Positions 26,948 to 37,205 of a stretch of 64,000 nt of DNA are shown here, one piece after another. This DNA comes from Bacteroidota bacterium (GTDB lineage Bacteria; Bacteroidota; Bacteroidia; NS11-12g; UBA955), in the NCBI GenBank assembly GCA_016787485.1, contig JAEUUL010000041.1, positions 140,187 to 204,186 of the forward strand, given 5' to 3'. The number at the start of each line of letters is the position of its first letter. Positions within the stretch are counted from its first letter, which is position 1. Under the pieces are notes generated by a model. The model did not search any database. It was not told the DNA's origin and saw nothing but the letters and a program-made list of their open reading frames with translations. Position numbers and translations under genes: made by a program.

Positions 26948-28441
26948 ATGCCCATACGGCGAATCTATATTCTTTCACTTTTTCTGTATCTGTTATACAG
27001 CCTATGGTGCTTTATTCATTTTGGACTGGAAATCACCGACAGTGACCAGAGTCTGATGTGGCAGGCGGCATTGGACATCAGTCAGGGAAAAGTGTATGTA
27101 CCCCTCTTCTATGGTCAGGCCTACAACAGTATGGCAGAAGCATGGCTGGCCGCGCCGCTGGTATGGGCGGGAGTTCCGGCCTGCAGGGCTGTGCCTCTCA
27201 TTACCTGGCTTATGGGAATTACCCCTGTACTTATTGCGCAATGGATGGCCGTGCGAAGAAGCAAATACGGCGCAGCGGTTTTTATTCTGTTATTCGCAGC
27301 TCTTCTGCCCGATAGTTTCGTACAAACCTGCCAGATGAGCCGGGGTTTTGTGCAGGGTGTTTTTTTTACTTCAATAGGTGCCGGCATTCTTCTTGCCGGC
27401 CGAAAGTCACACTGGATTGCCGGAACGGGTGTCTTTTTCATCCTGTTTGGCCTCGGACAAAATCCCAATGCAATATTCCTGCTGGCACCTGTGGTATTTA
27501 GTACCAACCTCCGGCGCATTTCATGGAAACAAGGTGTCGCCGGCATTTGTGGACTGTTGCTGGCTGTTTCTTTTTTTGTCTTTGCACAATATTGGTACCG
27601 TCTTCATCCCCAAAATCTTATTCATGTGAAATCTGGTTTATTTGACTGGAGTGGACAAATTCTGATTAGTCAATTGCCGAAATCGAATGCGATTTTGCGT
27701 ACTGTATTTCCTGGTGGAGTTTTCGGATTGGTTATTCTATTGGCCTTGTCTTTATGGTGGTTTGCAGGTCAACGCAGAACACAACTGGCATTTATTTTTC
27801 TCATCATTGCTGTGTTTTTCAGCATGGGTTCCACGAAAACCACAGAGGCCTCAGACAATGTTTTCTTCGGTTACAGCCGGTTTTACCTTGCCCTCCCCTT
27901 AGCCCTGCTTTTTCTGGTATCCGGTTCAAACCGCAGTATTAAAATCCCAAACATTCCATTTTATCTGCTTGCTTTACCTGTATTTTTATTCTTTGCATTC
28001 CGCAGCTTTCAGTTTCGCACACATAGCAACCTTCAGGAAATAAACAAAGCATATATTCCTTTAATGGTTGAAAAAATCAGTACAGTAAAATCTGATTGTG
28101 AAAAAGCGAAAGATTCTGCGCAGAAATACGGTGCAAAAGGAATCGTAGTGGGTGGACATTATCTGCTGGAACTTTTCTCCTGCGGCTGCAATGCCCTGGT
28201 ACCAGACTATCCGGCAGTGATGCGACCGTCTTATGAACGCCGGCCATGGCTATATAAAGATTATGAAAATCTCATACCCGGAAAAGTCATTTTTCTGGAA
28301 TTGTGGCAAAAAGATTCTGCTGTATTTAAAAAATTTACAGGGATAAAAAGAGACATCCGCGGAGCTGCATTTATACTGGAAACAGGTACACTTAATTTCC
28401 CAAAGGTTGCAGACTCACTTGTGGGTAAAAAGGCGCACTGA
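26948..28441 (+). CDS. Polytopic membrane protein, GT39/PMT-like
   Basis: 497 residues with about ten membrane helices and a C-terminal soluble domain (about 360-497). After the first helix comes an acidic loop (LEITDSDQSLMWQAALDISQGK), like the catalytic first loop of lipid-sugar-dependent GT-C glycosyltransferases (protein mannosyltransferase / ArnT type). The overall topology fits, but no family signature is decisive; an integral membrane protein of unknown function is the fallback. It overlaps the convergent serine hydrolase gene by 27 nt. Confidence 0.75.
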   Translation: MPIRRIYILSLFLYLLYSLWCFIHFGLEITDSDQSLMWQAALDISQGKVYVPLFYGQAYNSMAEAWLAAPLVWAGVPACRAVPLITWLMGITPVLIAQWMAVRRSKYGAAVFILLFAALLPDSFVQTCQMSRGFVQGVFFTSIGAGILLAGRKSHWIAGTGVFFILFGLGQNPNAIFLLAPVVFSTNLRRISWKQGVAGICGLLLAVSFFVFAQYWYRLHPQNLIHVKSGLFDWSGQILISQLPKSNAILRTVFPGGVFGLVILLALSLWWFAGQRRTQLAFIFLIIAVFFSMGSTKTTEASDNVFFGYSRFYLALPLALLFLVSGSNRSIKIPNIPFYLLALPVFLFFAFRSFQFRTHSNLQEINKAYIPLMVEKISTVKSDCEKAKDSAQKYGAKGIVVGGHYLLELFSCGCNALVPDYPAVMRPSYERRPWLYKDYENLIPGKVIFLELWQKDSAVFKKFTGIKRDIRGAAFILETGTLNFPKVADSLVGKKAH

Positions 28442-29545
28442 TTCATCCACATAAAACTGCAAATCGCTGTGCCCGCCTTTTATTTTTTTCTCCCATCCCT
28501 CGCCGGTTCGCACAATCACCAAATGCTTGTCGGGCACCACAGCGATATACTGTCCCTGGATTCCCTGCAGATTGTAATACTTCATAGTGCCGGAGCTACC
28601 CAGCCAAAAAGCATGACCGTAATTTTCTGATTTATATGGCTGTGTTGCCATTGCAATAAACGAGGAATCAATCAGTCCGCCTCCATTGTGCAACAACATC
28701 TGCCCGATTCGTGCAAAATCGCGGCTGCGGGCATTCAGACAGCAATACATCAATTCCGTGCCATCCTCTGCGTCCAGGTGCCAGCTGGCTTCACTTTCCA
28801 TACCCAGCGGTTTCCATAACTTTTCCGACAGCCAGTTGCTTACCGGCATTTTCACTGCAGCCTGCAGGGCCATTCCCAGTAGTTGCGTATTTCCACTCTG
28901 ATACCTGTACTCTGCTCCCGGCGATTGATTGATCTGTACGGTTTTCATGGCCGACAAAATATCATCGCTGTAATAGGCCCTTGCGGTAATTCCAAAGGGA
29001 TTGTGATAACTCTCATCCCAGTCTGAACCTGAAGTCATGGTGCTCAGATGCCGCAAGGTCAGGTCCTTTGCATATTCCCCTTTCAGCCAGGGCAGGAAAT
29101 CAACCACCTTTTGATCCCAGCTTTTGATTTTCCCGTCCTGTATGGCCAATTGCACCAGCAGGGTAATTACAGTTTTTACAGCACTGAAGGAATTGGTTCG
29201 GGTGGTGTCATTAACCGGGTTAAAATATTTTTCTACCAGCAGACTGTCTTTGTATAAAACCAGAAAGGAACCGGAATGGTTTTGGCTCAACCTTGACAGC
29301 AACTCCGCAGACAGGGGAATGCGGTTGTATTTACTGCTGTGGGGGAGACTTACCATGCTGCCCGCATTTGGTACTGTTCTCTGCTTAAAGTAGGCTTTGT
29401 CCAGATAATGTGCAGAGCTTCTGCCACGCAGATATGTACTGGCCACTCCTTTGAACAAATACCGGTATGGGGTAAAATACAGGATTGCGCAAGCCAGAAG
29501 CAACAAAACGAATAATATACGCAGAAATTTCAAAACAGATTTCAT
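28415..29545 (-). CDS. Serine hydrolase, class C beta-lactamase family
   Basis: 376 residues with one N-terminal membrane anchor (about 7-25) and a periplasmic hydrolase domain. The SxxK catalytic motif is S121-A-V-K124 (TNSFSAVKTVITLLVQLAIQ is the family's helix). The second-motif Tyr is near 213 (YRYQSGNTQLLGMAL). LRHLSTMTSGSDW and KLWKPLGM are also typical. The third motif, usually HxG/KTG, may be the GIQGQYIAV region. Such proteins are peptidases, esterases or penicillin-binding-protein relatives rather than true lactamases. The near-box TATCATTG lies upstream of the ATG. Substrate unknown. Confidence 0.9.
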   Translation of the reverse strand: MKSVLKFLRILFVLLLLACAILYFTPYRYLFKGVASTYLRGRSSAHYLDKAYFKQRTVPNAGSMVSLPHSSKYNRIPLSAELLSRLSQNHSGSFLVLYKDSLLVEKYFNPVNDTTRTNSFSAVKTVITLLVQLAIQDGKIKSWDQKVVDFLPWLKGEYAKDLTLRHLSTMTSGSDWDESYHNPFGITARAYYSDDILSAMKTVQINQSPGAEYRYQSGNTQLLGMALQAAVKMPVSNWLSEKLWKPLGMESEASWHLDAEDGTELMYCCLNARSRDFARIGQMLLHNGGGLIDSSFIAMATQPYKSENYGHAFWLGSSGTMKYYNLQGIQGQYIAVVPDKHLVIVRTGEGWEKKIKGGHSDLQFYVDESVRLFTHK

Positions 29546-29584
29546 GTGAATTCGGGTTCAATGATACGAAGACACATTGAATAT

Positions 29585-32500
29585 CTACCTGCTCAAAATC
29601 ACCTTTTTACTCATTACACCTTCAGCATGTCTGATTTCCACATAATACAGTCCGTCAGGAACATGCTGCCCGATATGAAGCGTAATTGTATTTCCGGAAC
29701 CTACATCAAATGATTCTTTCTGAATGCATTTGCCCTGCAGGTTATACACCGAAATCATTCCGTTACCCACTGGTTCCCTGTTCCATTGCAGGGTAAGCAA
29801 TCCCTTTGTGGGATTTGGGAAAAGACGCACAACATCCTCATTTTCCGCACCGTCAACTCCAGCCATCTGACTGCTGCATCCGGGTCCGGTGCGCACCAAA
29901 ACGTCGCGTTCATATTGTATGGTTTTACCACTGGAATAATTCAATTGATAACTGATTTTATAATCACCGGCTACCCAGATATTCACATTAGAAGCTGTAA
30001 TTTTTACCTGACTGAGAAGAGCCTCCCCATCGAAATATTCATCTTCGACTTTGATTCCACTGTATGCCCAGAAACCCTGTCCCACACACACCCGCATAGG
30101 ATTGCCGGTTATTCGAGGGAGTGAAGGATCGTAAACCCATACATACCTGACTTTTGAAGCTGTATTTCCGGATCCGTCTGTCGCCGTCCACACTTCAGAA
30201 TAAAAACCGCGCTGCTGAGTGTTTACATATCCGGATTTTACCACCGATATCTGGTTCAATGCGTAAAAATTGTCTGAAATAAGCGGATTAACAGCCGTGT
30301 AAACCGAACCCAATGCCACAAATACTGTGTCGTGTGTGGTGAATTGTATTTCCGGAGAGATAAAATCTTCCACACGGTACCATAGGGTATATCCATTTTC
30401 AACAGCTTTGTTGCCGGCATCATCACTTGCAGCATAAGATACCGGATAGATTCCCCGCAGCGAGGAATTTACCGGGCCATTATAGCCCGGCACGGCTTTC
30501 ACAGGAATGACTCCGGTGCAACTGTCAACTGCCTGTACACTGTCTGTAAATACAGAACCTGCCTGTACTTTGATAACCGCATTGTTTTGCAGCCACTTAC
30601 CTGAACGGGTGATATGTGGCGCTACAGCATCCTGCTTGCGCACAATCCTGCGCACTTCGGTGTGGAATCCCGATGGAGAGGTAACGCTGTACACAAGGGT
30701 ATCCGGTGTTAACCGGTCCATTTGCACCTGTCCGGAAACGGCAATCAGATGGCTCAGGTCCTGTCCTGTTTCGGCATCCAGGGCGGTTGCACCCGGGTCG
30801 GTGAAAACCGCGCAAAGCGGTAAATTCATCACAGAAGCACCTTTTAAAGTTAGCGCCGGCAGTGCAACCCAGGTATTGCGGGTGGTGCGGGTGCGCACCG
30901 GTAATTCATCGTCGAAATAAATGCTGGCAGAATTCTGAATTGTTGCATACGGTTTTAGCAAACCTGCAGGCTTAACCTTGTAATAAAACCAGCCCTGACT
31001 ATTTGAAAAACTGCTGTGGCTGTCAGGCAGATAAATATTTATAAAATGAAAATAGAGATGGTTATTCCTTTGTTCCAGAACCATGGGGTGTGAGCTCAGA
31101 CCCAGCTCAACAGACGAATAATCGAGTTCGTTGCTTAATGTATCAGCAACGAGAACATCTATTGCCGGGGCCTCTCCTGTATTTTGAAAATGTACATAAT
31201 ATTCAAATTCCTGATTTTTTGATATAAAGGTATCCTGCACTGAAACCTCTTTATAATTCGGATCATACGGTCTCCGGATTGTTTTGGTGAACCGGCCTTC
31301 ATTATTTGAACTGTCTGTATCTGCAGTATCACCATAACAATGACAATGATATGCAATCTTTCCTGTATCCTTTTTACCCACAATGCCTCCAAATTTTATC
31401 AATCTGTAATCAAGTTCGGAAAGTGCATTGAATTCAAATTCAATACTTGTGTCAGTATGGTTTATGGGCGTATAATTTGCCTGCCAATTGTCAAGCTTCT
31501 TGCTGGATGAAATATGACATTTGATCTTATTTTCCACACGGTTGCCTTTATTGGTGATTTGCAGATACAGTTTATCTCTTTGGGTACGAAATGAAGAATA
31601 ACCATCTTCAGGACCAAACAACACATCCACATCATGCGTAACCGACATTTTTGCAGTACCCTTTTTCAATCCAAAATGCATGTCGCGATTGCTTTGATAA
31701 TCCCAGGTATCCTTCCCATTAACCGGACAGGTAAACGATAAATCCGGGGGCGGCAGTATTTCCACTTCTTGTTTTTGTGTGTCTGAAAAAATATAATAAT
31801 TTCCGTTCATATCTGTTCTGGATTGCAAATGATTCATTGGCATCTGAACTTTTATTCCAAACAAGGGTAAATCTTTCCCTTTATAATTACAATTGGTATC
31901 CGCATCAAAATAAACCGTTCCGCTGGAAAGACGGAATTTACGGAATATCCATCTTATTCTGAATCCGGAATCTGTGCCTGATCCGTTGCTGCGAAATCTT
32001 AGAAATGCATGCCCGCTGGTGCATCTTATTTTGCTATTGGATGAAACTAAACCATTGACCGTATATCCCGATCCGGGATGCATGGGTTTCCCATTCTCTG
32101 AAGGTCCGTCAAATATCTGCAGCAATTCTCCTGTATCTTTTAAATCCAGATAATCAATCTGAAGGTCAATGTAAAAACTATCCTCACTCTCTATCTGGAA
32201 ATAATCATTGGAATATTTCCGGTTGTTGGAATAATCAAGATCCGGTCCGCCGTTGTCATAAATAATTCCTTCTTCCCAATTGGAGTATTTGTTTGCCCCC
32301 ATGGTTTGAGACAAAGGAGGGTGACATAGAAGGTATTTGTATTTGCATGATTTCGAAGAACCCACAAGATTAGAAACTTCGAGACACACATCCCACCACC
32401 CGCTTTCATCAGCCATAAATATTGGATTCTGCTGGTTTGACGTATAGACCTGATTGGCTGGGCTGGTTACCGTCCAGGACCAGGAGGTGGGCCCGTTGGA

Positions 32501-33400
32501 TGAGGTATCAAACAACTGCCATTGATAATAAATCTCCACCTTGGTGGGGTCTGCATAAAACCCGGCCACAGGCTTGGCCGTTGGTGCAATGACGGTGACA
32601 GATTTGGTCACAGAATCGGCATATCCACAATAGGACACTTTGCATTTTACATCATAGGTACCAGGCGCATTCCATGCAGCCGTGCCCTGAAGACCCGCGG
32701 ATTGTATCACTGAAGAAGCGAAAGAAAAACTCCATTGTACGGAATAATCAGGATTGTCGGTTTTGGTTGTGAAATTCTGCTTTGTACCGGTATACACCGT
32801 GCGCACAGGAAGGTTGAAATCTGCAGAAGGGTTTGGGAATTTTTTCAGGTTCACCTCCAGATCCAGAATATTTCCAAAGGTATTGATGGTACCACAGCCA
32901 TCAGAATTCAGCACAGTGAAAAAGCTGCTGCTGCCGCGCAGGCGCAGGTAGGATTTGCCGGTTTGGCTAAAACAGGGAATTGTGATTTTTACACCGCTGG
33001 TTGCCTCTTTCAAACGCGACAGCGGGCCGCTTTGCGGATCGGCAATGCAATCCGCTGCCTCCAGTGTATCATTCCGGTTCATATCCAGCCATACCCCTGC
33101 CTGGGTGTACTTCAGCGGGTAGCTGTCTTTGCTGGTGAGATAAAATACCAGGGTCTGGCCTGCATACACGGTGATTGGATTTCCTGCATTGAGCACCGTG
33201 TTTTTGGATGTACTTCCGCTGCAGGAAATGGAAGGATTGGAATAAAGGGTATTTCCTGCAAGGTCTGTAATGAGCAGACTCCGGATGTCGCCCAAAGCAA
33301 TGGAGCCGCATCCGTAAGCATTGGTGGCTGTGCAAACCTGTGCCTGAGTGCGAAAAAAAACAACAGAAAAAAGGGCGAAAAACAGATATTTTGTTTTCAT
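29585..33400 (-). CDS. Multidomain adhesin-like T9SS protein (GEVED, PKD, CUB-like, DUF11-like, DUF5011-like)
   Basis: 1271 residues from ATG 33400 (signal peptide MKTKYLFFALFSVVFFRTQA); an earlier in-frame start lies upstream of the promoter box and is unlikely. Order of modules: a GEVED-type domain (about 60-180, AGVWLDMNRNDTLEAAD), PKD-like repeats (195-370), a CUB-like domain (375-490, NGGPDLDYSNN), a Cna-B/SdrD-like domain (495-560), a conserved-repeat domain (about 710-850, DPNYKEVSV ... FQNTGEAPAIDVLVADTLS), three DUF5011-like Ig folds, and a T9SS domain (about 1190-1271, LFPNPTKGLLT ... PDGLYYVEI). No enzymatic motif is seen. Probably a cell-surface adhesin. It has its own promoter. 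Confidence 0.9.
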   Translation of the reverse strand: MKTKYLFFALFSVVFFRTQAQVCTATNAYGCGSIALGDIRSLLITDLAGNTLYSNPSISCSGSTSKNTVLNAGNPITVYAGQTLVFYLTSKDSYPLKYTQAGVWLDMNRNDTLEAADCIADPQSGPLSRLKEATSGVKITIPCFSQTGKSYLRLRGSSSFFTVLNSDGCGTINTFGNILDLEVNLKKFPNPSADFNLPVRTVYTGTKQNFTTKTDNPDYSVQWSFSFASSVIQSAGLQGTAAWNAPGTYDVKCKVSYCGYADSVTKSVTVIAPTAKPVAGFYADPTKVEIYYQWQLFDTSSNGPTSWSWTVTSPANQVYTSNQQNPIFMADESGWWDVCLEVSNLVGSSKSCKYKYLLCHPPLSQTMGANKYSNWEEGIIYDNGGPDLDYSNNRKYSNDYFQIESEDSFYIDLQIDYLDLKDTGELLQIFDGPSENGKPMHPGSGYTVNGLVSSNSKIRCTSGHAFLRFRSNGSGTDSGFRIRWIFRKFRLSSGTVYFDADTNCNYKGKDLPLFGIKVQMPMNHLQSRTDMNGNYYIFSDTQKQEVEILPPPDLSFTCPVNGKDTWDYQSNRDMHFGLKKGTAKMSVTHDVDVLFGPEDGYSSFRTQRDKLYLQITNKGNRVENKIKCHISSSKKLDNWQANYTPINHTDTSIEFEFNALSELDYRLIKFGGIVGKKDTGKIAYHCHCYGDTADTDSSNNEGRFTKTIRRPYDPNYKEVSVQDTFISKNQEFEYYVHFQNTGEAPAIDVLVADTLSNELDYSSVELGLSSHPMVLEQRNNHLYFHFINIYLPDSHSSFSNSQGWFYYKVKPAGLLKPYATIQNSASIYFDDELPVRTRTTRNTWVALPALTLKGASVMNLPLCAVFTDPGATALDAETGQDLSHLIAVSGQVQMDRLTPDTLVYSVTSPSGFHTEVRRIVRKQDAVAPHITRSGKWLQNNAVIKVQAGSVFTDSVQAVDSCTGVIPVKAVPGYNGPVNSSLRGIYPVSYAASDDAGNKAVENGYTLWYRVEDFISPEIQFTTHDTVFVALGSVYTAVNPLISDNFYALNQISVVKSGYVNTQQRGFYSEVWTATDGSGNTASKVRYVWVYDPSLPRITGNPMRVCVGQGFWAYSGIKVEDEYFDGEALLSQVKITASNVNIWVAGDYKISYQLNYSSGKTIQYERDVLVRTGPGCSSQMAGVDGAENEDVVRLFPNPTKGLLTLQWNREPVGNGMISVYNLQGKCIQKESFDVGSGNTITLHIGQHVPDGLYYVEIRHAEGVMSKKVILSR

Positions 33401-33419
33401 ATGAATGAATGAAACTTTA

Positions 33420-33427
33420 CAAAGATA
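33420..33427 (-). promoter_or_regulatory. -7 promoter box (TATCTTTG)
   Basis: Exact TAnnTTTG match, 19 nt before the ATG at 33400. It supports that start. Confidence 0.55.
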
Positions 33428-33763
33428 ATCCCCGCGGGATGAGCCGGAGTACTGCATAAACCCCGGCTGCCCGTGGGGAGGTTGTATAAGGGGATATTGG
33501 TTGCGGAAATAAAATGTGACAAACAGGTAAAAAAACCGGTGTTACCCGGTAAACAAAACCAATGCTGTGCGGAGGTACATTCATTTCCTATCCCGTAATT
33601 GATGACGCAACCGGGTGGAATGGTTGCAGGTATTGCTCATTGCAAATTGTTCGTCATTATAAGGAGTGTTTTTTTCCCGTTTCCTGTAAGTACTGACACA
33701 GAACTGACATTTTACCTGCAAAAAATTTACGGCTGTGAAACTTGTGACTGACCTTTGCATCCA
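33428..33763. other. Divergent intergenic region with hairpins, no gene seen
   Basis: This stretch lies upstream of two divergent surface-protein genes. It holds a 5-bp hairpin ACCGG/CCGGT near 33528 and a branched inverted-repeat set at 33600-33659: an outer stem TGATGACG/CGTCATTA (with one G-U), inner CAACC/GGTTG and TTGC/GCAA. GACCTTTG just before the plus-strand gene resembles a -7 box with one mismatch. No tRNA or known RNA family is recognisable. Confidence 0.4.
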
Positions 33764-35353
33764 ATGATCATGGTAAGATTTACAGGATTTTTTCTTCTTC
33801 TCCTTTTTTCTGCGCGGGTGCATGCGCAAAATGCTTCACTGAGCAGCGGAACACTGATGGATGGCGAACCCAATCTGGCGATGAACCCGGCAAACCCCAA
33901 AAATCTGGTGGTGGCCTGGATGAATCTGGGACTGAGTGAAGGCAAAATCAAAATAACCATCAAGGTACGCAGCAGTTTTGACGGAGGAAAAACCTGGGGC
34001 GCAGCTATCAACATGCCCCATATGGCAACCACCTATGGCAGTGCAGACCCAACGATGGTCTTTCACCGCAGCGGAAAATTGTTTCTTGGTTATCTGGATT
34101 ACCGTAAATCGCCGGACAGCGGCGGTTTATATGTGTGCAACAGCATGGATGGCGGTAAAACTTTTTCAACCCCGTTAAAGGCATGGGATGCCCTGGAGGT
34201 GAGCAAACGGGCCATAGACCGGCCGTGGCTGGCCATTGACAACAGCGGAACGAGCACAGACGGGACATTGTTCGTAACCACAAAGCCAGCGCCCTGGATT
34301 CCTGCGCCCAACCGGCCCTATCTCAAAGTTAGTACCGATGGCGCTATGTCGTGGGGCAACTGGAAATATCTGGATTCCACCGGATTTCTGGTGGGCAATG
34401 CCATACAAGCCCCCATGGCTGCACCCAATGTGACCAAAAGTGGATTGTTTGTTGCCGCTTTTCCAAGTTATGTGGTTTCGCAGAATGTGTACCCCAGGTT
34501 TATACTGGCCACATCGCGCACAGCCGGAGCCAAACTGAATTACATTCCCATGCAGGCGGCAAATGACGCTGTCTCGGACACCAACCTGAAACTGGGTTAT
34601 TTTCTGGCCGCCGATCCCAACAATACCAACCGCATGGCCCTGATCCGGGTGGCTAAATCAGGCAGCGGGGATGCAGATATTATGGTCATGCGAACCAATG
34701 ACGAAGGCGAAACCTGGACTGCACAAGTGCGTGTAAATGACGACACATTGGGCAATGGGAAGTTGCAGGATATGCCATGGGCCTGTTACGGAAACAACGG
34801 AACCCTTGCCGCGGTGTGGCGTGACCGCAGGAACAGCCCGGGAACCGGCTTTTTCAATCAGGCAACAGACTGTTATTGTGCATTCAGCAAAGACAATGGT
34901 GCTACCTGGAGCAAAAATATCAAAATCAGCACCCAAACCGCAGGGTATGATGCCATACTAACCCAAAACGGAAATGATTTTCAGGGTTGCACACTGCACA
35001 ATGACACGCTGTACAGCACGTGGAGTGATACACGCAATGGCAAACTGGTGGTTTATTTTGCAATCACAGACCTGGAAAGCGGAACAACCACTATAAAAAC
35101 ACTGTTCTCAAACCCTACCCACATGCGCCTGAAAATCCGGAATACCAGCGAATGGAAACAGATTTCATGGCCACAGGATTGCGTTGCAAGTGAATTTCTG
35201 ATTCTGGATGAAACCGGTAAACAGGTTTTCCGAAAAACAGTATCAGACAAACCGGACAGCATTTCACTTCCGGATGATTTATTGCCAAAAGGCAATTACT
35301 TTTTGGTTGTAAAAGCCATACATGGTGTAATCACGCAAAAAGTATTCTGGTAA
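33764..35353 (+). CDS. Sialidase-like Asp-box propeller, secreted
   Basis: 529 residues from ATG 33764 (MIMVRFTGFFLLLLFSARVHAQ); a TTG start further upstream would overlap the box-like sequence. Asp-box motifs mark a six-bladed sialidase-type fold: SSFDGGKTW, SMDGGKTF, STDGAMSW, TNDEGETW, SKDNGATW. The arginine triad of true sialidases is not evident, so catalysis is doubtful. The last 80 residues look like a diverged T9SS domain (SNPTHMRLKI ... LPKGNYFLVV ... QKVFW) in which the PNP motif has become SNPT. Probably exported and surface-located. Confidence 0.82.
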   Translation: MIMVRFTGFFLLLLFSARVHAQNASLSSGTLMDGEPNLAMNPANPKNLVVAWMNLGLSEGKIKITIKVRSSFDGGKTWGAAINMPHMATTYGSADPTMVFHRSGKLFLGYLDYRKSPDSGGLYVCNSMDGGKTFSTPLKAWDALEVSKRAIDRPWLAIDNSGTSTDGTLFVTTKPAPWIPAPNRPYLKVSTDGAMSWGNWKYLDSTGFLVGNAIQAPMAAPNVTKSGLFVAAFPSYVVSQNVYPRFILATSRTAGAKLNYIPMQAANDAVSDTNLKLGYFLAADPNNTNRMALIRVAKSGSGDADIMVMRTNDEGETWTAQVRVNDDTLGNGKLQDMPWACYGNNGTLAAVWRDRRNSPGTGFFNQATDCYCAFSKDNGATWSKNIKISTQTAGYDAILTQNGNDFQGCTLHNDTLYSTWSDTRNGKLVVYFAITDLESGTTTIKTLFSNPTHMRLKIRNTSEWKQISWPQDCVASEFLILDETGKQVFRKTVSDKPDSISLPDDLLPKGNYFLVVKAIHGVITQKVFW

Positions 35354-35540
35354 TGGATTCATTCAACTGAACCTCTGCACTGCTCCGGAATTGAAAAGGG
35401 CAGAAAATGCATAGGCAATGCATTCCGTTTGTAAATCAACGTATTCAGTATTCGTCTGATGGGTTGAACGCATTTATTCTTGTGCGACTGTTTGTTTTTA
35501 CTAAAAATCCCTTTTTAATTAGCAAAAAACATTTCAGGTT

Positions 35541-37205
35541 ATGGCACAATTCAAAAAAGCTTCCCGTTCAGCCTTTCTGAACAGTATAAGAAAAGCGTTT
35601 GTTCTGCATAAGATAAGCAGTCAGCCAGGCGCACCCTCTGCGGTTGAACTTCTGCAAATGAGCATGGAGGATGAGCATTCCCTGCCCAGGCGCAAATTCC
35701 TGAACGACATGGCAAAAGCCGGAATCATTATCGGGACGGCTGGTTTTCTGGAATCCTGCCGCAAGGTTGAAAGGTTTGCAGGTGTTAAGAAAGGCCAAAG
35801 CGGCAACTCCGTGAATGAGAACTACCGTATAGCTATCATAGGAGCCGGTATTGCCGGGCTCAACTGCGCCTACCAGCTCAAAAAAGCAGGATATTACTCA
35901 ACAGTATATGAAGCCTCCACCAGAACCGGAGGCCGCATGCTGTCCAAAAACAATTTTATTGGCAATGGTCTGAATGTGGAGCTGGGCGGTGAATTCATTG
36001 ATTCAGGCCACAAACACATGCTGGCCCTGGCTAAGGAATTCAACCTGAATCTGCTGGATACACAGGCAAAAAGTGAAAAAGGACTGGAAGACGATGTGTT
36101 TTATATCGCAGGTCAGTTTTATTCAGAAGCACAAATCGTTGCTGCCTTTGCACCCTATGCCAGTCAGATTGCCTCTGACCTGAAACTCATCCCGGACAAT
36201 TTCGGTTTCAACAATTTCACAGCAGATGTGCAGCGTTTCGATCAGATGAGCATAAGCGGTTATTTCGATACGTTGGGAATGCCATCCGGCAGTTTCCTGC
36301 GCAAAGGACTTGAAGAGGCCTACCTTACCGAATACGGTCGCGAGGTGAATGACCAGACCGCCATCAATTTTCTTTTTCTGTTCTCAATCAATCCGGCCAA
36401 CAACCAGTATGAGATATTCGGGGCAAGCGATGAGAGGTACAAAGTGGACGGAGGCAATCAGCGCATACCCGATGCCATTTATGATGAAATCGCGGACCAG
36501 GTTGAGTTGGGTGCGTCCCTGACCAAAATCACACAGAACAACAGTGGTGTATACAAACTCTTCTTTGCCAATGGCACCACTGTTTCAGCCGACATTGTAG
36601 TTGTAACCATACCCTTTACCATGTTGAAAGATGTGGATCTGAGCAGCCTGAATTTCCCAAGCTGGAAAACCAATGCCATACAAAATCTGGGCTATGGAAC
36701 CAATGCAAAACTGCTGATGGGTTTCAACAAACGCACATGGCGCGACAAGGGTTATGCCGGGGGTGTCTTTACAACAGGAAGCACATCCGGAGCCACAACC
36801 TATATACAGACCGGGTGGGACAACAGCCGCATGCAAGGCGGCAACAAAGGTGGGTTTACCGTTTATCAGGGAGGAAATCAGGGGTTGAATCTCAGTCTTG
36901 CACAGTCAGGCATATTTCTGAGCCAACTGGAAGCAATGTGGCAGGGCACAAGTGCGCAATACAACGGCACATCCAAACTGATTCACTGGCCTACGCATCC
37001 GTTTACAAAAGCAAGCTATGCCTGCTGGCGTGTGGGGCAGGTCACCACCATTTCAGGCGCAGAAATTCTACCCATAGACAATATCTATTTCGCCGGGGAA
37101 CACACCAGCGCCTGGAATCAGGGGTACATGGAAGGTGGCGCCGAAACCGGTGCCAAAGCCGCAAAGGATATTGTGAAAGCACTGAAGGGAACCCAGGCCA
37201 TTTAA
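35541..37205 (+). CDS. Flavin-containing amine oxidase with Tat signal
   Basis: 554 residues. A long N-terminal region (1-48) precedes a twin-arginine signal (R50-R51-KFL ... GIIIGTAGFLESC), and C73 could be a lipidation site. The FAD-binding dinucleotide fold is clear: IAIIGAGIAGLNCAYQLKKAG at about 96-116, then YEASTRTGGRM. The C-terminal FAD signature is present as DNIYFAGEHTSAWNQGYMEGGAETG. It belongs to the monoamine oxidase / L-amino acid oxidase family, oxidising amines or amino acids with H2O2 release. Exported in folded form with its cofactor. The substrate cannot be deduced. It is flanked by surface-protein genes. Confidence 0.9.
   Translation: MAQFKKASRSAFLNSIRKAFVLHKISSQPGAPSAVELLQMSMEDEHSLPRRKFLNDMAKAGIIIGTAGFLESCRKVERFAGVKKGQSGNSVNENYRIAIIGAGIAGLNCAYQLKKAGYYSTVYEASTRTGGRMLSKNNFIGNGLNVELGGEFIDSGHKHMLALAKEFNLNLLDTQAKSEKGLEDDVFYIAGQFYSEAQIVAAFAPYASQIASDLKLIPDNFGFNNFTADVQRFDQMSISGYFDTLGMPSGSFLRKGLEEAYLTEYGREVNDQTAINFLFLFSINPANNQYEIFGASDERYKVDGGNQRIPDAIYDEIADQVELGASLTKITQNNSGVYKLFFANGTTVSADIVVVTIPFTMLKDVDLSSLNFPSWKTNAIQNLGYGTNAKLLMGFNKRTWRDKGYAGGVFTTGSTSGATTYIQTGWDNSRMQGGNKGGFTVYQGGNQGLNLSLAQSGIFLSQLEAMWQGTSAQYNGTSKLIHWPTHPFTKASYACWRVGQVTTISGAEILPIDNIYFAGEHTSAWNQGYMEGGAETGAKAAKDIVKALKGTQAI

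Noticed and set aside
28415..29545. Antibiotic resistance beta-lactamase
   Set aside because: Class C-fold serine hydrolases of this kind are mostly peptidases or esterases; the third motif differs from true lactamases.
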